This document shows, one piece after another, positions 35,233 to 44,439 of a DNA stretch of 64,000 nt. Both the position numbers and the translations under genes were made by a program. This stretch comes from Burkholderia sp. Ac-20365. GTDB taxonomy: Bacteria > Pseudomonadota > Gammaproteobacteria > Burkholderiales > Burkholderiaceae. The notes under the pieces were generated by a model that saw only the letters and a program-made list of their open reading frames with translations, did no database searches and was not told where the DNA came from. The stretch is from the NCBI RefSeq assembly GCF_017104715.1, contig NZ_JAAGPI010000003.1, forward strand, positions 62,001-126,000, given 5' to 3'. The first letter of the stretch is position 1, and each line of letters starts with the position of its first letter.

Positions 35233-36411
35233 TCAGAAGCGGTGCCTCAAACCGGCCGTCGCCTGAACCTGATTGGTCGTCGCGGAAGGGGCGCGTACCC
35301 CATTGATCCATGCCACGCCCAATGGCGATGTGCCGCTTGGGCTCACGCGTTGCCAGGCGCCTTCAAGGTAGGCGTCGGTGCGTCGCGAAAAGCGGTAGTC
35401 GGCCATGGCGCTCACCTGATTCCAATGGGGAATGCCACCGCCGCCGTTTCCGCCAGCGCGCGAATAGGTGTATGCACCCGAAAGTTCAACCGCTGGCGTC
35501 AGCGCATAGCGAAAGTTGCCTTCGAAGTTCTGAAACGTCCCACTCAGTCCACTCTGAAAGAATTGGGCGAATTTGCTGTGCGAGTAAACGAAGCCTGCCA
35601 CAGCGGGGCCGAAAGTATAGTTCACGCCGGCGCCGAAGGTCTTCTGACTGCTGGCCAGCACGCCTAAAGGAACCGCGGACGGCGAGAGCGCGCCTTGCAG
35701 GGACGCGCCGGTCGTATCGGTTACCGCGCCATTCGTATTCAACTGTGCAGGCGTGCGCGCGGAACTGTTGAGCTGAAGATAACCGGCACCGAACGTTAGT
35801 GATTCCCATACATAGGACATACCAAAGCTATAGGCGCGATTGTTCGTGAACGCTCCCGCCTGATTGGAAAAGCCGTACAACGCACCGAACTTGAGGCCAC
35901 CGAAATTCGGACTCAGATACTTCACGGAATTGTTGATCTGAAACGAATCGTTCAGATTGTCGTTGTCCAAAGGATGCGCGAAATGCGTGCCGCCGAATTC
36001 GGTTCCCGTCAGCGAAAGCGGCGCGACGAAGTCGACCATGCCGTCCGTTTGACGGCCTAGCGTGAGCGCACCATATTCGCGGCTGGACAAGCCTACATAG
36101 GCCTGGCGATTGAAGATCCGGTTGTTCGACGAGAACTGTCCGTTGTTCAGGTTAAAGCCGCTTTCCAGAATGAAGATCGCTTTTAATCCGCCGCCCAGGT
36201 CTTCAGCGCCGCGAAGACCCCAACGACTGTACTGGACTGCACCGCTGGTCATTTCCCAGTTACTGTGTCCGCCGCCTGTCCCGATGATCTGATTGTTCGT
36301 ATAGGTAAGACCCGCGTCGATCAGGCCGTAGAGCGTGACACTGCTTTGCGCATACGCTGCGCCCATCAAGGCGATCATCGTTGTCGCGCCGGTTGTAAGC
36401 AACCTGTTCAT
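35233..36411 (-). CDS. Outer membrane porin
   Basis: 392 residues. Signal peptide MNRLLTTGATTMIALMGAAYA, mature start QSSVTLYGLIDAGLTYTNN, then SRWGLRGAEDLGGGLKAIFILE and NRIFNRQAYVGLSSREYGALTLGRQ, and the terminal GLRHRF. Third porin of this family in the window. It is preceded by a long gene-free region and followed by a membrane protein gene on the same strand. Confidence 0.95.
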   Translation of the reverse strand: MNRLLTTGATTMIALMGAAYAQSSVTLYGLIDAGLTYTNNQIIGTGGGHSNWEMTSGAVQYSRWGLRGAEDLGGGLKAIFILESGFNLNNGQFSSNNRIFNRQAYVGLSSREYGALTLGRQTDGMVDFVAPLSLTGTEFGGTHFAHPLDNDNLNDSFQINNSVKYLSPNFGGLKFGALYGFSNQAGAFTNNRAYSFGMSYVWESLTFGAGYLQLNSSARTPAQLNTNGAVTDTTGASLQGALSPSAVPLGVLASSQKTFGAGVNYTFGPAVAGFVYSHSKFAQFFQSGLSGTFQNFEGNFRYALTPAVELSGAYTYSRAGGNGGGGIPHWNQVSAMADYRFSRRTDAYLEGAWQRVSPSGTSPLGVAWINGVRAPSATTNQVQATAGLRHRF

Positions 36412-37051
36412 TTGACGCTCCAGCTAAGACTGGGAGAAATGATTCTCTTCGATTGCCTGAACGCGGACGTCGATATTGGCAGAGCGTCGAGCCGCGACTG
36501 CAATCTTCACAATCGCGCTCGATATTATTAGTGCATAGTATGCAACCACAACTGGTACCGACAAGAGGGAAAACGCGGCTTCGTAGCGGAAAGGAAATGG
36601 GCGTAGTCGGCTTTAATATGTAAAGCAGTGCGTATATCATCGGCCTGGTTTTCAACGTGCGCGATGATCCGGTCTGCTATCGCGCGGCGCCCTCGGCAGC
36701 CACGGGCGGAATCAGGGTTTCCGACATGGTGCATCGTGAAGAGATCGCCGGGATGGCGCTCACACATTGTTCGTTGCCGTCCATGCTGCAGACACATCAA
36801 CGGCGCCCTGTTTGTTATTGGATCAAAGTCCAATACAACAATTCTCCAGGATTGTATAGGCTGAGAATCTGGCCGTTGAAGTGCTTGAACCGTTTTCCTC
36901 CGCAACTATGCTTTAAGCGTTGAAGTCTGATACGCAAAAGTTCTCAAAGCTCAGATCATTGAGCGTGCGGGTGCTTGTCCGGGAGGCTTCGACCGCGGCA
37001 AGTCATGTGGAGGAAAGCAGGTTCCCGGACACATCCAGGGGAGATGTCACC
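36412..37051. other. Intergenic region with operator-like palindrome
   Basis: 640 nt between the divergent porin and the efflux operon. No supported gene; the minus-strand frame 36528-36905 has no family content or ribosome binding site. It contains the palindrome at 36817-36834. Confidence 0.45.
36817..36834. promoter_or_regulatory. Palindrome ATTGGAY-N4-GTCCAAT, copy 1
   Basis: 18 nt, ATTGGAT-N4-GTCCAAT, 13 of 14 symmetrical positions. It lies 217 nt upstream of the first gene of the efflux operon. Copies with the same spacing occur at 42384 and 61677. Confidence 0.6.
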
Positions 37052-37309
37052 ATGCCTGAGTGGACCCATTGGCTTGCCGCTTCGATCGCTGTGACGTTTC
37101 TGTGGACTTCTCCGGATCCATGCTGGGCAACAGAGCAGGCGCAACAGCGTCGCGCCGGACGTGATGTGCGACAGGACACTCGTCAGGGCGCGCGACATAC
37201 GAAACAGGAATGTCGCGCCACGGATCAGAAAAGTAATTCCCAATGCCGGCAGGATAAACGGCACAGCAAGCAACACGGACGACAAACGGCCCGCGACATC
37301 AAGTATTGA
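37052..37309 (+). CDS. Small secreted Arg/Gln-rich protein
   Basis: 85 residues. A signal peptide (MPEWTHWLAASIAVTFLWTSPDPCWA) precedes a hydrophilic 60-residue part with repeated R--RQDTRQGARHTKQECRAT-like units and two Cys (KQECRATDQ, NSQCRQDK). Small proteins of this style are seen in Burkholderia next to efflux genes, to my knowledge without assigned function. GGGGAGA before ATG 37052. It is the first gene of the operon that continues with the AI-2E family permease 51 nt downstream. Confidence 0.65.
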   Translation: MPEWTHWLAASIAVTFLWTSPDPCWATEQAQQRRAGRDVRQDTRQGARHTKQECRATDQKSNSQCRQDKRHSKQHGRQTARDIKY

Positions 37310-37360
37310 TGTTGCGATTGCTGGAAGCTGCTCGCGCGGCTAACCGCGAGGAGAAGACCG

Positions 37361-38470
37361 ATGCTACCAACGCCGACTACCCAGAAGCTGTGGTCCAGAG
37401 AGTTGCTCGACGTTTTGATCCGCGCCGGTTTGGTCGCTGTCCTTGCCGTATTCTGTTTCCGCATTTTTGTCCCGTTCCTTAATCTGATGGTGTGGGCGCT
37501 GATCCTCGCTATCACGCTGTATCCGCTTCAGGCGCGGCTCGCGCGCCGGTTCACCAACAAGAATGGATTGATCGCCACGTTGATCATCGTCGTGGCATTC
37601 GGTGTCATTCTCGTACCGACCTATCTGCTGGGCGTCGCCGTAGCCGAGTCGATCGAGCACGCGATGTCGATATTCAAGAGCGGCAGCTTCCGCATTCCGC
37701 CGCCAGCCGAATCGGTCTCCAGCTGGCCCGTTGTCGGTCAACGCGTGTATGACTTCTGGGCACAGGCATCGACCGATCTGACGGGTCTCGCCCAGCGATT
37801 CGCACCGCAGCTCAAGGGCGCGGGCCTCGCCTTGCTCGGCACGGTCACGGGTCTGGGAGCGGGCCTGCTGATCTTCTTCGTCGCGCTGATCGTCGCAGGC
37901 ATTTTCATGGCGCATGGCGAGAAAGGGCACAACAGCGCCGTGCTGATCGCTTCGCGTATCTCCGGGCCTGAGAACGGTTCGCAGATTACGGACCTGTGCA
38001 CTTCGACGGTACGTGCAGTCGCCCAGGGCGTGGTTGGGATTGCGTTCATCCAGATGCTGTTGATCGGCGTGGCGTTCATCGTCAAGGGCATTCCAGGTGC
38101 AGGGCTGCTTGCGCTGGCCGTGCTGCTGATCGGCATCATGCAGTTGCCGGCAACATTGATCACCATTCCCGTCATCATCTTCGTGATCGTTACGGAAGGC
38201 GCAAACACGGCGACGATAATCTTCTCGGTCTATGTTTTCGTCGCGGGTCTTGCCGATAACGTCCTGAAGCCGTTGTTGCTCGGACGCGGTGTCGCCGTAC
38301 CGATGCCTGTGGTACTGATCGGCGCGCTCGGAGGCATGGTGACGGGAGGCGTGATTGGCCTTTTTATCGGTCCTGTGATGCTCGCGGTCGGGTACCAGCT
38401 GTTCTGGCGATGGGTAAGAGATCAACCGGAACCGGAACCTCAGCAGTGTCAGCGCCAGCAGCAGCCGTGA
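37361..38470 (+). CDS. AI-2E family transporter (UPF0118)
   Basis: 369 residues, seven to eight membrane segments. FVPFLNLMVWALILAITLYPL at the start, the central hydrophilic part (WAQASTDLTGLAQRFAPQL), and the C-terminal signature VFVAGLADNVLKPLLLGRGVAVPMPVVLIGALGGM. Family members transport autoinducer 2 in E. coli (TqsA) or act as Na+/H+ antiporters in other bacteria. Here it sits ahead of a three-part efflux system and may serve it or simply share its regulation. GAGGAGA before ATG 37361. Confidence 0.88.
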   Translation: MLPTPTTQKLWSRELLDVLIRAGLVAVLAVFCFRIFVPFLNLMVWALILAITLYPLQARLARRFTNKNGLIATLIIVVAFGVILVPTYLLGVAVAESIEHAMSIFKSGSFRIPPPAESVSSWPVVGQRVYDFWAQASTDLTGLAQRFAPQLKGAGLALLGTVTGLGAGLLIFFVALIVAGIFMAHGEKGHNSAVLIASRISGPENGSQITDLCTSTVRAVAQGVVGIAFIQMLLIGVAFIVKGIPGAGLLALAVLLIGIMQLPATLITIPVIIFVIVTEGANTATIIFSVYVFVAGLADNVLKPLLLGRGVAVPMPVVLIGALGGMVTGGVIGLFIGPVMLAVGYQLFWRWVRDQPEPEPQQCQRQQQP

Positions 38471-38487
38471 GCCGCCGGGAGCTTGCC

Positions 38488-40059
38488 ATGCCGCTTAGCA
38501 CGCGCGCATCGGGGATGGTGGCACTTCGCGCCGGGTGCCTCATCGGGAGCCTCGCCGGGGCTCTGAACGGTTGCATGCGCGTGGGACCGGACTTTCACCC
38601 GCAGCACGAGAGCTGGAGCGAACACTGGAGCAGCACGTCGGTCGAGCAGGTCACGCAGCAGGCGACGCAGCCCGATTTACGGCAGTGGTGGCAAATATTC
38701 GACGACGCGAACCTGGAACGTCTGATTGCTGAAGCCGACGCAAACAACGGCAACCTTGAAATTGCCGGCCTGCGCGTAATCGAAGCCCGCGCGCAACTCG
38801 GCATCGCGCTCGCGGGCCGCTATCCGCAGGTGCAGCAGGTCAGCGGCGATGTGCTTTACTCGGCGCGCAAGCGCTCGGACGGATTTAACACGCGCTCGGG
38901 CGGCTACTTCCAGTACGGCGCGGGATTCAGCATCGGATGGGAACTCGATTTCTGGGGGCGTTTCAGCCGCGCCATCGAGTCAGCCGACGCCGCGTTCTTT
39001 GCTGCGCAAGCCAACCGCGATGCCGCGCTGGTGCTGTTGCATGCGCAGGTCGCCGATACGTATTTCACGCTGCGCACCGCCGAAGCACGGCTGCATATTG
39101 CGCGTGAGAATGCGCAGTTGCAAAAGCGCAGCTACGAGATCGCGCAAAAGCTTTTCAAGAGCGGGGAAAGCGACGAACTGGATCTGCAGCAGGCCAAGAC
39201 GCAATATCTGGGTACGGTGAGCAGCATTCCCAGTCTCGAGAGCCAGGCCGTGCTCGCGCGTCATGCGCTGTCAGTGCTGTTGGGGCGGCCGCCCGGCCCG
39301 TTGCCGGAACTCGACGTGCAGTCCGGCAAGCAAGGTGTGGTGCCGCTGGTAAGTCATGCCGTACTGCAGGACGTCCCGGCCGATCTCCTGTTGCGTCGCC
39401 CCGACGTGCGGTCTGCCGAGTATCAGATGGCCGCGCAGTCGGCGCTCATCGGCGTGGCAAAGGCCGATCTCTATCCGTCGGTGTCGCTGGTGGGCTCACT
39501 CGTATGGAGCGCCAGTTCGCTCACCGGCTCACCGAACACGCTGGCGGTTATAGCAGGCCCGAGCGTCACGTGGAACGTGTTCGATCACGGCAGGATCGTC
39601 AATAACGTGCGGGTGCAGGACGCACGGCTGCAACAGCTGACGCTCGCCTATCAGGACACGGTGCGCGAAGCGGCGCGCGAGGCCGACGATGCCGCGACGG
39701 CCCTGATCGCCGCATTGCAGCGGGACACTATTCTCAACGATGCACAAGGGGCGGCGCGCCGCTCGCTCACGCTCGCGAATACGATCTATCGCGAAGGCTA
39801 TTCGGACTTCCAGCGCGTGCTCGACGCGCAGCGCGCGCTGTTCGCCCAGCAGGACGCCTACGTCGTCAATCGCAGCAATGCCGTGGGCAGTCTGATCGCG
39901 CTGTACAAGGCGCTCGGCGGAGGCTGGTACTCGGATCAGCCGCTTGTCGATCCCGAGGTCCGTGCACAGATGCAGGAACGCACCAACTGGGGAGACCTGC
40001 TGAACGAACCGGGCGCGCCGTCGGCTGCCGCCACTCCGTCCGCAGGTTCATCCCGATGA
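38488..40059 (+). CDS. Outer membrane efflux lipoprotein (NodT family)
   Basis: 523 residues. Lipobox LAGALNGC marks a lipoprotein (the Cys becomes acylated). The body is the two-repeat TolC/OprM helical barrel: QPDLRQWWQIFDDANLERLIAEADANNGNLEIAGLRVIEARAQLG, and RRPDVRSAEYQMAAQSALIGVAKADLYPSVSL. It forms the outer membrane exit of a tripartite pump. ATG 38488, with GGGAG upstream, is chosen; the frame also opens at 38410 inside the preceding gene. It overlaps the next start codon by 4 nt. Confidence 0.93.
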   Translation: MPLSTRASGMVALRAGCLIGSLAGALNGCMRVGPDFHPQHESWSEHWSSTSVEQVTQQATQPDLRQWWQIFDDANLERLIAEADANNGNLEIAGLRVIEARAQLGIALAGRYPQVQQVSGDVLYSARKRSDGFNTRSGGYFQYGAGFSIGWELDFWGRFSRAIESADAAFFAAQANRDAALVLLHAQVADTYFTLRTAEARLHIARENAQLQKRSYEIAQKLFKSGESDELDLQQAKTQYLGTVSSIPSLESQAVLARHALSVLLGRPPGPLPELDVQSGKQGVVPLVSHAVLQDVPADLLLRRPDVRSAEYQMAAQSALIGVAKADLYPSVSLVGSLVWSASSLTGSPNTLAVIAGPSVTWNVFDHGRIVNNVRVQDARLQQLTLAYQDTVREAAREADDAATALIAALQRDTILNDAQGAARRSLTLANTIYREGYSDFQRVLDAQRALFAQQDAYVVNRSNAVGSLIALYKALGGGWYSDQPLVDPEVRAQMQERTNWGDLLNEPGAPSAAATPSAGSSR

Positions 40060-41195
40060 GCGACGCGCGCGAGCCTTCCAGCAAGACGCAAGAGCCGTCA
40101 GGGGCACCATCGGCGGCGCCCGCCACCGATCAATCGGGCATGGCCGTGAAGTGCGTGATCGGCCTGATCGCTGTGAGTCTGGTCTGGTATCTGCTCGCCG
40201 ATCGCTTCACGCCTTATACGCAACAGGCGCGCGTGCAGGCCTATGTCGTGCCCGTCGCGGCGGAAGTATCGGGGCGGGTGACGCGGGTTTTCGTGCACAA
40301 CAATGAGGAAGTCAACGCGGGTGACGTGCTGTTCGAAATCGACAGCGAGCAATACCGCATTGCCGCCGATCGCGCGCGGGCCGATCTCGATACCATGCGC
40401 CGTCAGGTAGGTGCGAGTACGGCTGGCATCGACTCGGCGCTCGCTTCGCTGCGCGCCGCAATCGCCAACGAGGTCAAGGCGCGGCAGGATAGCGAGCGTC
40501 TCGAACGGCTGTATCGGGAAGACGAAGGCACGGTCTCCCTTCGGCGCCTCGAGGTAGCGCGGGCGACGCACGAGCAGGCCCAAAGCCAGGTTGCCGCCGC
40601 GCGTGCCGAGGTACAACGTGCACGTGAACAGCAGGGCGGTCTCGACACGGAGAATGCGCAGTTGCGCAGTGCCGCCGCGGCTGTGCAAAAGGCCGAGCTC
40701 GATCTGGCGCATACACGGATCACGGCTCGCTCCGGCGGCGTCGTTACCGATCTGCGTGCCGAGGTCGGCCAGTTCGCGGCAGCAGGCGGTGCGGTGATGA
40801 CTCTGATTGCGATTCGCGACGTCTGGGTGAGCGCGGATATGACCGAGAACAATCTGGGTCACCTGCAGCCTGGAACCCCTGTAGAGATTGCGCTGGACGC
40901 ACTTCCCGGCGAAGTTTTCAACGGCAAGATCCGCAGTATCGGCTATGGCGTGAGCGTGGGACAAAGCACGCCGCCCGGCAGTCTGCCCACCGTGCAGAAC
41001 AGCCGCGACTGGCTGCGTCCGGCGCAACGCTTTCCGGTGATCGTCGAATTCGATCGGGATGAGCGCGTGCGCCTGCACAACCTTCGGGTCGGCGGGCAAG
41101 CTGAAGTGATGGCGTTTCCGGGTCAGGGCAATCCGCTCAATCCACTTGGGCGCGTGTTCCTGCGCGTGATGAGCTGGGTCTCATACCTCTATTAG
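40056..41195 (+). CDS. HlyD/EmrA-type membrane fusion protein
   Basis: 379 residues. One N-terminal membrane anchor (VKCVIGLIAVSLVWYLLADRF), then the lipoyl half motif VVPVAAEVSGRVTRVFVHNNEEVNAGDVLFEIDSEQY, a long coiled coil (about residues 105-220) and the second half motif AHTRITARSGGVVTDLRAEVGQFAAAGGAVMTLIA. It links the inner membrane pump with the outer membrane factor. Its start overlaps the NodT-type gene by 4 nt. Confidence 0.94.
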   Translation: MSDAREPSSKTQEPSGAPSAAPATDQSGMAVKCVIGLIAVSLVWYLLADRFTPYTQQARVQAYVVPVAAEVSGRVTRVFVHNNEEVNAGDVLFEIDSEQYRIAADRARADLDTMRRQVGASTAGIDSALASLRAAIANEVKARQDSERLERLYREDEGTVSLRRLEVARATHEQAQSQVAAARAEVQRAREQQGGLDTENAQLRSAAAAVQKAELDLAHTRITARSGGVVTDLRAEVGQFAAAGGAVMTLIAIRDVWVSADMTENNLGHLQPGTPVEIALDALPGEVFNGKIRSIGYGVSVGQSTPPGSLPTVQNSRDWLRPAQRFPVIVEFDRDERVRLHNLRVGGQAEVMAFPGQGNPLNPLGRVFLRVMSWVSYLY

Positions 41196-41203
41196 CGACA
41201 CCC

Positions 41204-42217
41204 ATGGAAAACAGGCTCGACGTTCCCGGTCGCCGTACGCTGCGCGTTGCAACGGGGACGGCACTTTGCCTCGCGATCAGTTTCGCATTGGATTTCCCCA
41301 TTCCCGTGGTTGCACCCGTGTTCGCCGTTTTTCTGCTCGCCACGCAGACGCGGCCACCTTCGCTCAGGGCGGGCTTGGCGCTCGCGCTGGTAGTCGCGTT
41401 GACCACAGGCAGCGGCCTGCTGCTTGTCCCGCTGCTTCGGCACTATGCGCTCGCAGGGGTGCTGATCATTGGGCTGATGCTGTTTCTCGCATTTCGCTAT
41501 GGACTGCGCGGCGGGAACAATCTGGTCGCAACGTTTCTGGTGGCTGGACTGACGATGATCTCCGCCGCAGGCACGACTGACTTCCAGCTGGCTGTGACGG
41601 TGGTCGGCGCGCTCGTAAAAGGGCTTCTGCTCGCGGTGCTGATGACGCTCCTTGTTCATGGGATTTTCCCCGAACCCGCGAGTGTGCAGCCACCGCCTGC
41701 CCGGAAGGCCTTGCCGAACGAACTGGCCGTACGTGTCGCACTGCGGGCCGTGCTTGTGGTTATACCCGCCTATCTGCTCGCGATGACCGACCCGGCGAGC
41801 TACATGCCGATCATCATGAAGTCCGTCAGTCTGGGCAGACAGAGCTGCACCACGACGGCGCGCGGCGCCGCACGCGAACTCATCGGATCTACGTTGCTGG
41901 GCGGTCTGCTCGCCATCGCGTTCTGGTTTGCACTCAGACTCTTTGTGCACGTGTGGATGTTCTTCCTGTGGATGCTGCTGTTCGGTCTGCTGGTGGGGCG
42001 CAAACTCTATCGCGTGAGCCCGACGCGTTACTCGCCGGGCTTCTGGCTGAATGGCCTCGTGACGATGATCATCCTGCTCGGCCAGTCGGTCCAGGATAGC
42101 GTGGCGGGCAAGGACGTCTACACCGCATTTGCCGTGCGCATGGGACTCTTCCTTGCGGTGACGATCTATGCCTGCCTGATGCTTCAGCTTTTCGACCACT
42201 ACGATCGCACGCGATGA
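41204..42217 (+). CDS. Inner membrane permease, DUF2955/FUSC-like
   Basis: 337 residues with about eight to ten membrane segments; RTLRVATGTALCLAISFALDFPIPVVAPVFAVFLLATQTRPPSLRAG resembles the start of DUF2955 and of the aromatic acid exporter (AaeB/FUSC) proteins. With the adaptor and outer membrane factor encoded just before, it would complete a pump for aromatic acids or related toxins. Starts 9 nt after the adaptor gene. Confidence 0.85.
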   Translation: MENRLDVPGRRTLRVATGTALCLAISFALDFPIPVVAPVFAVFLLATQTRPPSLRAGLALALVVALTTGSGLLLVPLLRHYALAGVLIIGLMLFLAFRYGLRGGNNLVATFLVAGLTMISAAGTTDFQLAVTVVGALVKGLLLAVLMTLLVHGIFPEPASVQPPPARKALPNELAVRVALRAVLVVIPAYLLAMTDPASYMPIIMKSVSLGRQSCTTTARGAARELIGSTLLGGLLAIAFWFALRLFVHVWMFFLWMLLFGLLVGRKLYRVSPTRYSPGFWLNGLVTMIILLGQSVQDSVAGKDVYTAFAVRMGLFLAVTIYACLMLQLFDHYDRTR

Positions 42218-42383
42218 CACCATGCGTGCTCCTGCCCCGCCGGAGTCAGGCTTGCCGTGAGTATCTGTCCGGAGCGCCTGGACGTGTCGTGGACGGGGTC
42301 CGACATTCGCTGGATACGTGTTTTCAGGAGCATTTATATCATTGCTTTCCACGCGGGTGGCAGTACGTGTTCGCTATCTGGTG

Positions 42384-42401
42384 ATTGGACCAAGGTCCAA
42401 T
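42384..42401. promoter_or_regulatory. Palindrome ATTGGAC-N4-GTCCAAT, copy 2
   Basis: Perfect 18-nt ATTGGAC-N4-GTCCAAT, 210 nt upstream of the Kef-type antiporter gene, in a 393-nt region without another supported gene. Confidence 0.65.
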
Positions 42402-42610
42402 TTCATCCAGGCCACGTAATGAATAAAATCAGATCTACCTTCACATGCGCACCATGTGATAACGATCAGGCCACGGGGCGAGTTGGTTGATCTCAACCAG
42501 AGTTGAGCGATGACATAGGCGATCGGATCGTTTCTCTTGAAGCGCAACAGAAGCCCGTGCCAGACCGTCCTGATTAGTTCGAAGCCTGTCGACGTCCCGC
42601 TGAGGCGTGC

Positions 42611-43789
42611 ATGACTAAGCTGCTGATCGATGTGGTCATATTTCTTGTGTCGGCTCTGATCGCGGTACCCCTTTCGGTTCGACTTGGGTTTGGGGCCGTG
42701 CTCGGTTATCTGGTGGCGGGTGTCATGATCGGCCCCTGGGGGCTCAAGCTGGTAACCGATATCGACGCGATCCTCCATTTTTCTGAGTTGGGCATCGTGC
42801 TTATGATGTTCGTGATCGGGCTCGAGATGCGGATCGATGCGCTATGGAAGATGCGGCGGACCATATTTGGTTACGGCGCAATGCAGATGACGGTCTGTGC
42901 CGTGGTGTTGCTGGGCGTTTTCCTGCTGTTGGGCTTGCCGTGGCGTATCGCACTGGCGGGTGGCCTTGCGCTTTCGCTGTCATCGACGGCGATGGTCATC
43001 TCCGAGCTTCAGGACCGGAAGTTGATGGACAGGCCGACGGGGCGCGCCGCGTTTGGCATTCTCCTGTTCCAGGATCTCGCAGCCATCCCGTTGATTGCAC
43101 TCCTGCCGTTGCTTGGACCGGCTATACCTGACCCTGTAGCGGAACCGGGGTGGCTTGTAGCTCTGAAGGCACTTGCCATGCTTGCTGTGGTGATGCTCGT
43201 TGGCCGATATCTGTTGCACGTCATACTGCGCATGATCACCAGTATTCGTGTTCCTGAGATATTCACGGCGTTCGCGCTGCTCTGGATCGTAGGAATCGCA
43301 TTGCTGATGGAGAGTGTGCATCTGTCGATGTCTTTGGGCGCATTCCTGGCAGGCGTACTCCTCGCGGATTCGGACTACCGGCATCAGATCGAAGTCGACA
43401 TGGCGCCCTTCAAAGGTTTGCTGCTAGGTTTGTTTTTCATTGCAGTAGGCATGACTATCGATTTTGGTGTGTTGATGCGAGAGCCAGTACGTGTTTCGAT
43501 ACTCGTCCTGACTCTCGTCGGTATCAAGGCGGTTGCGCAGTGGTTGCTCGCGGATCGGTTTGAGGTGCCGGAATCGCAACGTGGCTACTTTGCCATCCTG
43601 CTCTCGCAAGGTGGCGAGTTCGCTTTTGTGGTGATGGCTGCGTCTCTCGCAGCGGGTGTCATCGATCAGCGCCAGGCGTCGCTTGTCACGCTGGTCGTCG
43701 CGCTCTCCATGGTCTCGACACCTTTATTGTTACTTGTGCACCGTCGCTTTCTGCGTCCATTTACCGGCAGTGAGCTGGGACAAGAGTGA
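42611..43789 (+). CDS. Kef-type cation:proton antiporter, membrane domain only
   Basis: 392 residues of the CPA2 family. FGAVLGYLVAGVMIGPWGL, FSELGIVLMMFVIGLEM, SLSSTAMVISELQDRKLM and GILLFQDLAAIPLIALLPLL (with the QDLA ion-binding motif) are typical of KefB/KefC. Those K+ efflux proteins carry an additional TrkA-N/RCK nucleotide-binding domain of about 200 residues, which is missing: this protein stops after the last membrane segment (RRFLRPFTGSELGQE). Some CPA2 members are naturally short, so it may still work as a Na+(K+)/H+ antiporter. The reading frame ends next to a decarboxylase gene fragment, so rearrangement at this spot is plausible. Confidence 0.88.
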   Translation: MTKLLIDVVIFLVSALIAVPLSVRLGFGAVLGYLVAGVMIGPWGLKLVTDIDAILHFSELGIVLMMFVIGLEMRIDALWKMRRTIFGYGAMQMTVCAVVLLGVFLLLGLPWRIALAGGLALSLSSTAMVISELQDRKLMDRPTGRAAFGILLFQDLAAIPLIALLPLLGPAIPDPVAEPGWLVALKALAMLAVVMLVGRYLLHVILRMITSIRVPEIFTAFALLWIVGIALLMESVHLSMSLGAFLAGVLLADSDYRHQIEVDMAPFKGLLLGLFFIAVGMTIDFGVLMREPVRVSILVLTLVGIKAVAQWLLADRFEVPESQRGYFAILLSQGGEFAFVVMAASLAAGVIDQRQASLVTLVVALSMVSTPLLLLVHRRFLRPFTGSELGQE

Positions 43790-43825
43790 GCCGACGGATA
43801 AGTTGTGTCGTGCTGTGTGGCTCGC

Positions 43826-44263
43826 CTTTTTGAAGTCGAGCAGCGTATTGACGAGCGTGCCCCATTTGCCTTTGGTAATGCCAATGGAAAAAGCAGCAGG
43901 ATCGTAAAGTCCAGTTGTCTTTTCGACGACGATGCCATCGCGCGCGAGATACGCCGTGACGATACACGCCGGGATGCCGACCGACATCAATCCGCCTTGC
44001 GGCGCCACACCCGGTGTCAGGATCGATACCTTGATCGGCTTCGAGGCGTCATGATCGGCGGGGTCGCCGTGCATCGCAAACCGGTCCTTGTAGAGCGGAT
44101 TGAAGCGTGCATAGCCATACCACGCTTCATCGAAATGCAGGCGGTCGACGCTTTCTCCCAGCAGTTCCTTGAGGCGCGTGACGTTGTAGCACAGTCCGTC
44201 GTAGGCGTACGCTTTGCCGCGAACATCGAAAGGCTGCTGGGGCCGGTTGGCACCGAAATCGCC
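43826..44263 (-). pseudogene. Internal fragment of an Orn/Lys/Arg decarboxylase gene
   Basis: Read on the minus strand it gives DFGANRPQQPFDVRGKAYAYDG, LCYNVTRLKELLGESVDRLHFDEAWYGYARFNPLYKDRFAMHGDP and VSILTPGVAPQGGLMSVGIPACIVTAYLARDGIVVEKTT, all characteristic of the PLP-dependent ornithine/lysine/arginine decarboxylases (about 750 residues). Only about 145 residues remain. A TAG stop closes the frame upstream, and just after VVEKTT two compensating frameshifts turn the expected DFTILLLF into a different string before FSIGITKGKWGTLVNTLLDFK. No N- or C-terminal parts are nearby. Confidence 0.9.
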
Positions 44264-44439
44264 ATGCGTCTATTTGCATTTGTGCTCTTTTGCATCGGCG
44301 TTCAGATATTGTGGCTGGGCGTCGATGGCCTGCTTGAATCGGTGCGTCTATGGGTGCGTGTCGAAACAGCGCTTGCGTGATCGCTCGCTGTTCAGACGAA
44401 AGCGAAATGGGCGAAAACTGTCGGCAGAAGGAGATCGTC

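Noticed and set aside
36528..36905. 125-codon minus-strand frame upstream of the porin
   Set aside because: No start signal and no recognisable content; it also covers the palindrome region.
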